Below are positions 1 through 6,838 of a stretch of DNA of 14,428 nucleotides, piece by piece (the stretch's first letter is position 1; each line of letters starts with the position of its first letter). This DNA is from Lachnospiraceae bacterium (lineage in GTDB: Bacteria > Bacillota > Clostridia > Lachnospirales > Anaerotignaceae), in contig JAQVIB010000021.1 of NCBI GenBank assembly GCA_028695945.1, forward strand, positions 1 through 14,428. The letters are read 5' to 3'. A program made the position numbers and the translations under genes. The notes under the pieces are model-generated. The model did no database searches, had not been told where the DNA came from, and saw only the letters and a program-made list of their open reading frames with translations.

Positions 1-442
1 ACAGTTTATAGTTGAACAGCGAGCCCAAAAGCCTATTGAAACAACCTTTGAACTGGTTGATGTTATTAAAAAAGCAGTGCCTAAAGGGGCAAGAAAGGAT
101 GGCCCACATCCTGCCAAGCGTACTTTTCAAGCAATTAGAATAGAAGTTAATGGTGAGCTTGAAATTTTGGAACACACAGTAGATGACATGACAGAGGCGT
201 TAAACAAGGGAGGAAGGTTATGCATAATTACTTTCCATTCCCTTGAGGATAGAATAGTTAAAAATGCTTTTAGAAAACAGGAAAATCCTTGCACATGTCC
301 ACCAGAATTTCCGGTTTGTGTGTGTGGTAAAAAGCCGTTGGCAAAAATAATTACAAGAAAGCCTATAGTTCCATCGGAAGAAGAACTTGAAGTTAATCAT
401 AGGGCAAGAAGTGCAAAGCTTAGGGTGCTGGAAAGAAAATAA
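1..442 (+). CDS. rsmH: 16S rRNA (cytosine(1402)-N(4))-methyltransferase RsmH, 3' part only
   Basis: This is the C-terminal part of RsmH (MraW), the SAM-dependent enzyme that N4-methylates C1402 of 16S rRNA in the ribosomal decoding centre. The reading frame is already open at base 2 and runs to TAA at 440-442, giving about 146 residues; roughly 165 N-terminal residues, with the SAM-binding motifs, lie upstream of the window. Recognisable family segments are HPAKRTFQAIRIEVN, GGRLCIITFHSLEDRIVK, the paired-cysteine stretch CTC...CVCG, and the C-terminal NHRARSAKLRVLER. The GTG at 77 is an internal Val codon, not a start. rsmH directly before ftsL is the classic start of a dcw cluster, usually after mraZ, which is not visible here. 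Identity is very secure; the gene is partial only because the window cuts it. Confidence 0.96.
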   Translation, partial: QFIVEQRAQKPIETTFELVDVIKKAVPKGARKDGPHPAKRTFQAIRIEVNGELEILEHTVDDMTEALNKGGRLCIITFHSLEDRIVKNAFRKQENPCTCPPEFPVCVCGKKPLAKIITRKPIVPSEEELEVNHRARSAKLRVLERK

Positions 443-464
443 ACTTTGAAAGAGGGGTAGTTAG

Positions 465-1061
465 ATGTCGGGGAAAAGTAAATACAGATACAACTACAAC
501 AGATATAACCGCAGCAGCAATAGTCGCAACATATATAATCAAAACAGTTATAATGCATCCAGCGAAGCATACGCTTACGAAATGGAAGAGTCACCTAAAC
601 AATCAATTTATGATGATTCTGTTTTGGAAGAACAATACTATATACGTAAAGCTAATGAAATTGAAGATAAAAGATTAACAGCCATTGAAAAAAAAGAACG
701 CCTTATACATAGGTTTAAACTTAGTGTTGCCGTGCTTGGTGTTTTTTCGGGATGCTTAGTTACTATGGCATCATACGCACTTGTGGCACAACAAAGGGTT
801 GAAAATTCAAAGTTAAATGACCAACTGATTTCAATACAAAATGAAAATGCGTCATTACAGGCTGAAATTTCAGACAAAATTGATTTAGAGTACATTGAAA
901 GTGAGGAAGTTAATCGTCTTGGTATGGCTGAACCTCAGCCTTATCAAATTATGTACATTGATGTACCTAAGCAAAGTTACACTGTGCAGTATGGTAAAGA
1001 TGAAAGCGAGGAGAAAGAGGGATTTTCACTTGCTTCTATAGTAAGTCTATTCAAAAGCTGA
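465..1061 (+). CDS. ftsL: FtsL-like bitopic cell division protein
   Basis: A 198-residue, single-pass membrane protein in the position of ftsL, between rsmH and the pbp genes. FtsL proteins form the FtsL-DivIC-DivIB (FtsLBQ) complex that activates septal FtsW/PBP synthesis. Residues 1-84 are cytoplasmic and charged; the first 40 are very rich in Tyr, Asn, Ser and Arg. A hydrophobic segment at about 85-108 is the membrane span. It is followed by a short predicted coiled coil (about 109-140, with repeats such as NENASLQAEI) and an extracytoplasmic segment with an EYIESEEVNRLGM pattern like the 'xxIExxAxxxxGM' region of FtsL/DivIC proteins. The start ATG has a purine-rich site (AGAGGGG, 451-457) 7 nt upstream. 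FtsL diverges quickly in sequence, so the call rests on topology and gene order. It is longer than the B. subtilis protein (about 117 residues) because of the N-terminal tail. DivIC-like or septum-initiator family membership is an alternative. Confidence 0.8.
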   Translation: MSGKSKYRYNYNRYNRSSNSRNIYNQNSYNASSEAYAYEMEESPKQSIYDDSVLEEQYYIRKANEIEDKRLTAIEKKERLIHRFKLSVAVLGVFSGCLVTMASYALVAQQRVENSKLNDQLISIQNENASLQAEISDKIDLEYIESEEVNRLGMAEPQPYQIMYIDVPKQSYTVQYGKDESEEKEGFSLASIVSLFKS

Positions 1062-1062
1062 T

Positions 1063-1074
1063 GGGTATATACCC
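1063..1074. repeat. Perfect palindrome between ftsL and the first pbp gene
   Basis: GGGTATATACCC is a perfect 12-bp palindrome, extended to 14 bp by the flanking T and A (1062-1075). It starts right after the ftsL stop codon (1059-1061) and ends about 10 nt before the ribosome binding site of the next gene. As RNA it could form only a small hairpin (5-bp stem, AUAU loop) and no U-run follows, so it is not a terminator. Function is unknown: an operator, an mRNA processing or stability element, or chance. Confidence 0.6.
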
Positions 1075-1084
1075 AAGACAAAAA

Positions 1085-1089
1085 AAGGG
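1085..1089 (+). promoter_or_regulatory. Ribosome binding site deciding the start of the first pbp gene
   Basis: AAGGG is the only Shine-Dalgarno-like stretch here. It touches the upstream TTG (1090) and lies 3 nt from the first ATG (1093), both too close. It is 9 nt from the ATG at 1099, which is therefore preferred as the start. Confidence 0.5.
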
Positions 1090-1098
1090 TTGATGATT

Positions 1099-3318
1099 AT
1101 GAGAAAACGACAGAGAATAAAAGCTGGGTTTGGCAGAAAAGCAAAGCTGGCTTTTATTCTTTTTGTATTATTAGCAGGATTTAGCAGTCTTGGAGCACGT
1201 GTATTTTATATAAAAAATGTGCATGGTGAAGAATATGAAACAGCGGCAAAAACACAGCAGATAAGCCGTTACGATAGTATTATTGCACCTAACCGTGGAA
1301 CGATTACCGACAGAAATAATCAAGCACTGGCGGTAAGTACAACGGTATATAATATTGTTTTAGACGCAAGAGTTTTGGTTCAGAATGAAGAGGCGGAACA
1401 GGAGAAAACCATAAAGGCACTTAGCGATACTCTTGAGGGCGTAGACTATTCTACCCTTAAGGAATACATAACAATAGACCCAGTTACTAAAAAGCCAAAA
1501 TTAGATACAAGTTGGAAAGTTTTAGCCAAGAAGCAAAGTCGTGAGGTGAAGGAAAGCCTTGAGGCTATGGGGCTTAAAGGTGTTGTATATCAAAAAGATA
1601 CCCAAAGAAAATATACATCAGGTACCCTGGCGTCACAGGTTATTGGTTTTATAAGGGATGCTATGTGGGGACTTGAAAAACAATATAACGTATATATGAG
1701 TGGGGTTGCAGGACGTTCATTTATTACTTACGACGGAGTTAACGGGGCTGTAAACCAAGAGATACCAGCACAAGACGGTGATACAATTGTAACTACACTG
1801 GACTATACAATACAAACCTTTGCAGAGGAAGCTGTAAAGCAAGGTATGGAAGAATATAATCCAGAAAATGCAGCAGCAATAGTTATGGACCCTAATACAG
1901 GTGAAATACTTGCAATGGCTGCCGGCCCAAGCTTTGATCCAAATAATCCGGCGGAACCTCTTGCTCTTGATAGTGAAGGGTTTGCTTCTATGTGGGAAAA
2001 TATGGATACCAAGGATCAATACAAATATCTTGATGGTGTGTGGAAGAACTTTAATGTGTCTTCAACCTTTGAGCCTGGTTCTATTTTCAAACCTATGGTG
2101 GTTGCGGCAGCATTAGAAGAAGGCGTGATAAAGAATACAGATACATTTTACTGTGGCGGAAATAAACAGGTTGCTGACAGAAAAATAAACTGTAACGTAA
2201 GAAGTGGGCATGGAACCCTTACTGTAGAACAGGTGCTTGCTTATTCATGTAATGTGGGAATGATGGACATTGCAGATAAAATGGGTCCTAGTATGTTTTA
2301 CAAATACCAAAGAGATTTTGGGTTCGGTTCTCTTACAGGGGTAGATTTGCCAAGCGAAGTAAGTGCATCATCACTTATGTATACTGAAGATAGAATTAAA
2401 AGCACTGAACTTGCAACTATGAGTTTTGGACAAAGCTTTAATTCAACTGCATTGCAGGCAATAAATGCAATGGCCGCAGTTATAAATGGCGGTAACCTTA
2501 TGCGTCCTTACATTGTATCCCAGGTGGTAGACAAAAATGGAAACGTGATTAAGGAAACAAAGCCAGAGGTAATAAGAAAGGTGATTTCTCAAGAAACATC
2601 GGATATTGTAAGAAAAGACCTTATTACAACTGTAGAGGTGGGAACTGGTAAAAAGGCAAAAATACAAGGGTATACCATTGGCGGTAAAACAGGTACAGCA
2701 CAGCAGGGTGTTAGGGCGGATGACAAGTACACGGTTTCTTTTATTGGATTTTTACCGGCAGATAACCCGCAATATATTGCAATTACTCTTATACATAAGC
2801 CTGAAACATATGCAGATGGCGTTACTACGGTTTCGCCAATAATGAAAGCTTTATTTGAAAAAATAATTAAATACAAATCTATAGAGCCAAGCTATGCAAT
2901 AGAGGAAGGGAAAAAGAGTAACGAAAAAAACGTAATAGTGAATGACTACACAAATTGTACACTTTTTGATGTGCTTACAGAGCTAGAAATTAATAATCTT
3001 AATTATGAGTTGGTTGGCAGTGGAAACAATGTTGTTAATCAAGTACCTCATGGTGGAGCAGAGGTTTTAGAAGGCAGTAAGGTTATTTTGTATGTAGAAA
3101 AAGGCGAGGGCGAAACAGGAAACGTTATTGTTCCTACGGTAAAGGGTTTGCAGTATGAAGAAGCGGTAACGGCTTTGGTTGATGCGGGTCTTGAAGTGGT
3201 TTTAAAAGGTGACAAAACGGGTATTGTAACTGACGTGTCACCTAAAAGTGGCGTAACTGTTGAGGAAGGCACTGAGGTTACCATAACAATAAGTGCAAAA
3301 GAGAAAGAACAACAATGA
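1099..3318 (+). CDS. pbpB: Class B penicillin-binding protein with two PASTA domains (PbpB/FtsI-like septal transpeptidase)
   Basis: A monofunctional peptidoglycan DD-transpeptidase that cross-links septal wall outside the membrane and is expected to pair with the SEDS protein encoded downstream. With ATG 1099 it has 739 residues: a short basic N-terminus, a membrane anchor at about 16-37, the PBP dimerisation domain with an NRGTITDRN motif, then the transpeptidase domain with all three catalytic motifs intact: SIFK (328-331, nucleophile S328), SCN (383-385) and KTGT (530-533). Two PASTA domains close the protein, about 611-670 and 674-736. The two-PASTA architecture and length match B. subtilis PBP2B (PbpB, 716 residues). 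The next gene is a paralogue with one PASTA domain, as in the B. subtilis pbpB-spoVD pair. The start is uncertain: TTG 1090 and ATG 1093 are in frame too, but ribosome-site spacing favours 1099. Family is certain; the symbol follows order and domains. Confidence 0.93.
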   Translation: MRKRQRIKAGFGRKAKLAFILFVLLAGFSSLGARVFYIKNVHGEEYETAAKTQQISRYDSIIAPNRGTITDRNNQALAVSTTVYNIVLDARVLVQNEEAEQEKTIKALSDTLEGVDYSTLKEYITIDPVTKKPKLDTSWKVLAKKQSREVKESLEAMGLKGVVYQKDTQRKYTSGTLASQVIGFIRDAMWGLEKQYNVYMSGVAGRSFITYDGVNGAVNQEIPAQDGDTIVTTLDYTIQTFAEEAVKQGMEEYNPENAAAIVMDPNTGEILAMAAGPSFDPNNPAEPLALDSEGFASMWENMDTKDQYKYLDGVWKNFNVSSTFEPGSIFKPMVVAAALEEGVIKNTDTFYCGGNKQVADRKINCNVRSGHGTLTVEQVLAYSCNVGMMDIADKMGPSMFYKYQRDFGFGSLTGVDLPSEVSASSLMYTEDRIKSTELATMSFGQSFNSTALQAINAMAAVINGGNLMRPYIVSQVVDKNGNVIKETKPEVIRKVISQETSDIVRKDLITTVEVGTGKKAKIQGYTIGGKTGTAQQGVRADDKYTVSFIGFLPADNPQYIAITLIHKPETYADGVTTVSPIMKALFEKIIKYKSIEPSYAIEEGKKSNEKNVIVNDYTNCTLFDVLTELEINNLNYELVGSGNNVVNQVPHGGAEVLEGSKVILYVEKGEGETGNVIVPTVKGLQYEEAVTALVDAGLEVVLKGDKTGIVTDVSPKSGVTVEEGTEVTITISAKEKEQQ

Positions 3319-3367
3319 AGTGAATAACTTAGCATTCGCACAAATAGAATATAGTTAAGATATATTC

Positions 3368-3372
3368 GGGAG
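3368..3372 (+). promoter_or_regulatory. Ribosome binding site deciding the start of the second pbp gene
   Basis: GGGAG ends only 1 nt before the first possible start, GTG 3374, which makes that start unlikely. The spacing is 7 nt to TTG 3380 and 10 nt to GTG 3383; both are workable, and no in-frame ATG is near. The gene therefore starts with a non-ATG codon. Confidence 0.5.
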
Positions 3373-3382
3373 AGTGCGTTTG

Positions 3383-5326
3383 GTGGATAGAGTTTCGGTT
3401 TTAGTAAAAAGAAAGTTATTGTTTTTTCTCAGCATGTGTTTTTTTAGTGGTGCTGTGCTAATTGGTAGAGTTATTTACATACAAACATGCAAGTCGGACG
3501 AACTACAAAAAATGGCATACGAACAACAAACAAGAGACAGACTGATTACTCCTAAAAGAGGAGATATTCTGGACAGAAATGGTGTTGGTATAGCTGTTAC
3601 TCAATCGGTTAATGCAGTAAGTGTTATACACGCGCAGGTGCATGATGAAGAGGAAACCGCAAGGTTTTTAAGTGAAAAGCTTGGTCTTGATTATAATAAA
3701 GTTCTGGAAAAAGTATCACAAAGGGTTGCTTTGGTAAGGATTAAAACCAAGGTAGATAAAGATCTGGCACAGGAAATACGTGATGCCAATATGCCAGGTG
3801 TTGTAGTTGATGAGGACGTAAAACGCATATATCCATACAGCAGCTTGGCAGCACAGGTTATAGGCTTTGTTGGCAAGGATAATCAGGGCATTATTGGTCT
3901 TGAGGCAAAGTATGATGAATATTTAGAGGGTGAATCTGGGAAAATATTAACATTAACTGACAGCAAGGGTGTTGAAATAGGAGAGTATCAAGAACGTATT
4001 GAACCTGTTAACGGAGGAAACCTTGTAACAACAATGGACGTTGTTATACAGCAGTATGCCGAGCAGACATTGGCAAAAGTAGTTGAGGCGAAACAGGCAA
4101 AAAGTGGAATGATTATTGTGATAAATCCACAAAACGGAGAGATTTATGCAATGGCAAACTATCCTTATTTTGACCTAAATACACCTTTTGAAATAAATAA
4201 TCAGGAGTTGGCTGAAAGCTGGGATAGTTTTACCACAGAACAGCAAAATGATTATTTAAATAAAATGTGGCGAAATACTGCAATTAATGATACCTATGAA
4301 CCTGGAAGTACATTCAAAATTGTTACATCATCAGCAGGTCTTGAAGAGGGCAAGGTTAAGGTTACTGATACTTTTGTATGCAATGGATATTATATTGCTG
4401 GAGACAGAATGATTAAGTGTTGGCGTTATCCACGTACTCATGGTACGCAAACATTTATACAAGGAGTACAAAATAGTTGTAACCCAGTGTTTATGGCTGT
4501 TGCAGAAAGGCTTGGAGCAGAAACATTTTATAACTATATGATTAAGTTTGGATTTGATAAAAAAACAGGAATCGACTTACCGGGTGAAGCTGTTGGTATT
4601 ATGCATAAGCTTGAAAACATAGGACCTGTGGAATTAGCAACAATGAGTTTTGGGCAATCATTTCAAATTACACCACTTCAGCTTTTACGTGCGGCATCAT
4701 GCATAGTAAATGGTGGATATCTTATTACACCGCATTTCGGACAGGAAATTATTGATGAAAAAGGTAATGTTATTGCTACATTTGAAAGCGAAAAAGGAGA
4801 ACAGGTGCTTTCAACAGAAACATCTGATACTATGCGTATGATACTTGAAAGTGTTGTAGCTAATGGAACAGGCAATAAGACATATATACCAGGGTATCGT
4901 ATTGGCGGAAAAACGGCTACTAGCGAAAAGCTTCCTCGAAAAAGCGGGAAATATATATCCTCATTTATGGCATTTGCACCGGCTGATGACCCAAAGATTA
5001 TGGCGTTGGTGCTTATTGACGAACCAAAAGGAGTGTATTATGGAGGCACAGTTGCAGGCCCTGTTATGAAAGAATTATTAAGCAACATATTACCATACAT
5101 GGGTGTTGAACCTGTGTATACGGAGGATGAATTGAAGCTTGACGAAGTTAAAAAAGCAACTGTACCTAATGTAACAGGTCTTACACTGGCAGAGGCTAAA
5201 AAACTCATAAAAGAGGCTGGGTTAGAGGCAGATGTTAAAGCTGAGGGTGAAAATGTATTTGGTCAATTTCCGCTGGCTGGTGAGGAAGTAAATATGGGAA
5301 CAAAAATGATTTTGTTTACTGAGTAA
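3383..5326 (+). CDS. spoVD: Class B penicillin-binding protein with one PASTA domain (SpoVD-like transpeptidase)
   Basis: A second membrane-anchored transpeptidase, paralogous to the gene before it. From GTG 3383 it has 647 residues: membrane span about 11-33, dimerisation domain with TPKRGDILDRNG, transpeptidase domain with STFK (309-312, nucleophile S309) and SCN (365-367), and one C-terminal PASTA domain (about 591-647). Length and the single PASTA match B. subtilis SpoVD (646 residues), the spore cortex PBP that also sits between pbpB and murE. The third motif is odd: it reads K-T-A-T at 510-513, where the canonical motif is KTG(T). Gly to Ala here lines the active-site strand, but the lysine is kept and the surrounding fold motifs look intact, so the protein is probably active. 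A role in sporulation is inferred only from order and domains; a second vegetative division PBP is possible. TTG 3380 and GTG 3374 are alternative starts. The 55-64 nt gap before it holds no convincing promoter. Confidence 0.9.
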   Translation: MDRVSVLVKRKLLFFLSMCFFSGAVLIGRVIYIQTCKSDELQKMAYEQQTRDRLITPKRGDILDRNGVGIAVTQSVNAVSVIHAQVHDEEETARFLSEKLGLDYNKVLEKVSQRVALVRIKTKVDKDLAQEIRDANMPGVVVDEDVKRIYPYSSLAAQVIGFVGKDNQGIIGLEAKYDEYLEGESGKILTLTDSKGVEIGEYQERIEPVNGGNLVTTMDVVIQQYAEQTLAKVVEAKQAKSGMIIVINPQNGEIYAMANYPYFDLNTPFEINNQELAESWDSFTTEQQNDYLNKMWRNTAINDTYEPGSTFKIVTSSAGLEEGKVKVTDTFVCNGYYIAGDRMIKCWRYPRTHGTQTFIQGVQNSCNPVFMAVAERLGAETFYNYMIKFGFDKKTGIDLPGEAVGIMHKLENIGPVELATMSFGQSFQITPLQLLRAASCIVNGGYLITPHFGQEIIDEKGNVIATFESEKGEQVLSTETSDTMRMILESVVANGTGNKTYIPGYRIGGKTATSEKLPRKSGKYISSFMAFAPADDPKIMALVLIDEPKGVYYGGTVAGPVMKELLSNILPYMGVEPVYTEDELKLDEVKKATVPNVTGLTLAEAKKLIKEAGLEADVKAEGENVFGQFPLAGEEVNMGTKMILFTE

Positions 5327-5354
5327 AAAAAGTTCCAAATTGTAAAAATTATGG

Positions 5355-5360
5355 TATAAT
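5355..5360 (+). promoter_or_regulatory. Probable sigma-A promoter for murE (extended -10)
   Basis: TATAAT, a perfect -10 box, is preceded by TGG (5352-5354), making an extended -10 element in the 63-nt gap between spoVD and murE. The -35 region is poor: GTTCCA or TTCCAA around 5332-5338, at 16-17 bp. Extended -10 promoters often tolerate this. Transcription would start near 5367-5370, giving a leader of about 20 nt that includes the murE ribosome binding site. Confidence 0.6.
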
Positions 5361-5373
5361 TATGGTTTGAATT

Positions 5374-5378
5374 GGAGG
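5374..5378 (+). promoter_or_regulatory. Ribosome binding site of murE
   Basis: GGAGG lies 11 nt before ATG 5390. The in-frame TTG at 5372 overlaps this site and cannot be the start, so murE begins at 5390. Confidence 0.75.
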
Positions 5379-5389
5379 CGTTAATAAAT

Positions 5390-6838
5390 ATGAAATTATC
5401 AGCTGTTATGAAAAACATTAATTACACAGTTTTACAGGGAAATGATGATATTCAAATTGAAAAAATAGTTTATGACTCTAGGCAGACAGAAAAAGATGAT
5501 GTTTTTGTGTGCATTTCTGGCTTTAAAGTAGATGGACACGATTTTGCAAGTGGTGCTGTTGAAAAGGGTGCAAATGTAGTTATTGTTGAAAAAGAAATTG
5601 ATTTGCCCAAGGAAGTTACAGTGCTTAAGGTAGAAAATAATAGAATTGCATTGGCTCAGATGGGTGCAAATTACTACAATGAACCATCTAAGAAGATGAA
5701 TTTAATTGGCGTAACAGGAACAAACGGGAAAACTTCTACTACCTACATTATAAAATCTGTTTTGGACAGAATTGACCATAAGGTAGGCATTATAGGAACA
5801 ATTGAAAACAGAATTGGCGATGAGGTTATTCATACCGAAAGAACTACGCCCGAAAGCCTTGAAGTACAAAAACTTTTTAAGGAGATGCATGAAGAACACG
5901 TAACAGATGTTGTTATGGAGGTTTCTTCCCATGCGTTAGATTTGCATAGGGTGGATTGCTGTGATTTTGATATTGCAATATTCACAAATCTTACTCAAGA
6001 CCATTTAGATTACCACAAAACTATGGAAAATTACAAGTTAGCTAAGGCTATGCTTTTCGAAAGAACAAATAAAGCAGTAATTAATATTGACGACCCAGCA
6101 GGAGAATATATGATTAGTGTTTCCAAGGGAAAGGTTATAACGACTGCCATTGAAGGGGATGCTGATTTAAAAGCGGAAAAAATTAAAATAACTGCCGACG
6201 GAGTTAGTTTTGTATTGGATTATAAGGGCAAGGAATATCCGGTACACTTAAATATCCCTGGAAAGTTCAGCATTTATAATGCACTTGGGTCAATTGGTGC
6301 ATGTTTATTTATGGATATACCTATGGAAACTATTATTGAAGGAATTGGTGCAATTGAAGGGGTTAAGGGTAGGTTTCAAAGCATAAAAAGCCCTAAAGGT
6401 GCTAATGCTGTGGTGGATTATGCACATACACCTGATGGATTGGAAAATATACTGAAAACTGCAAAAGAATTTGTTGAGGGACGCATTATTACAGTGTTTG
6501 GCTGCGGCGGAGACCGTGACAGAACAAAGAGACCTATTATGGGTGAAATTGCAGGCAAACTTTCAGATTACTGTATTATTACAAGTGACAATCCCCGTTC
6601 TGAAGAACCAAATGCAATTATTTTGGATGTTGAAGAGGGTACTAAACGCACAAATTGCCCATACGTAAAGATTGTGGACAGGCGTGAGGCCATATTTACC
6701 GCAGTTAAAATGGCTAAAAAAGGTGACCTTGTTGTTGTAGCGGGAAAAGGACACGAAAACTACCAAATTTTTGCAGATAAAACTATACACTTTGACGACG
6801 CAGAGGTTGTAGCGGAGGCCTTTGAGGAGGAGCAATAA
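5390..6838 (+). CDS. murE: UDP-N-acetylmuramoyl-L-alanyl-D-glutamate--2,6-diaminopimelate ligase
   Basis: Cytoplasmic ATP-dependent ligase that adds the third residue to the peptidoglycan stem peptide. The 482-residue product has the three-domain Mur ligase plan: an N-terminal UDP-substrate domain (YDSRQ...DVFVCISGFKVDGHDF), a central ATPase domain with the P-loop GVTGTNGKTS (107-116) and the segment TNLTQDHLDYH, and a C-terminal domain. Lys219 (LAKAML) is at the position of the carbamoylated lysine of the family. The DNPR motif at 400-403 is the hallmark of enzymes that add meso-diaminopimelate rather than L-lysine, so the wall is probably m-DAP type. Motifs VDYAHTPDGL and GCGGDRDRTKRP are also typical. 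It follows spoVD as in B. subtilis but has its own likely promoter. Its TAA shares one base with the murF ATG, implying translational coupling. Confidence 0.97.
   Translation: MKLSAVMKNINYTVLQGNDDIQIEKIVYDSRQTEKDDVFVCISGFKVDGHDFASGAVEKGANVVIVEKEIDLPKEVTVLKVENNRIALAQMGANYYNEPSKKMNLIGVTGTNGKTSTTYIIKSVLDRIDHKVGIIGTIENRIGDEVIHTERTTPESLEVQKLFKEMHEEHVTDVVMEVSSHALDLHRVDCCDFDIAIFTNLTQDHLDYHKTMENYKLAKAMLFERTNKAVINIDDPAGEYMISVSKGKVITTAIEGDADLKAEKIKITADGVSFVLDYKGKEYPVHLNIPGKFSIYNALGSIGACLFMDIPMETIIEGIGAIEGVKGRFQSIKSPKGANAVVDYAHTPDGLENILKTAKEFVEGRIITVFGCGGDRDRTKRPIMGEIAGKLSDYCIITSDNPRSEEPNAIILDVEEGTKRTNCPYVKIVDRREAIFTAVKMAKKGDLVVVAGKGHENYQIFADKTIHFDDAEVVAEAFEEEQ

Noticed and set aside
3329..3355. Possible promoter before the SpoVD-like gene: TTAGCA, 15 bp, TATAGT; also tested for a sigma-E-like pattern, since spoVD is sigma-E controlled in B. 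subtilis.
   Set aside because: The spacer is short and the -35 matches only 4 of 6; the sigma-E-like boxes (GAATAAC and AATATAGT) are 19 bp apart and match poorly. Not better than expected in AT-rich DNA.
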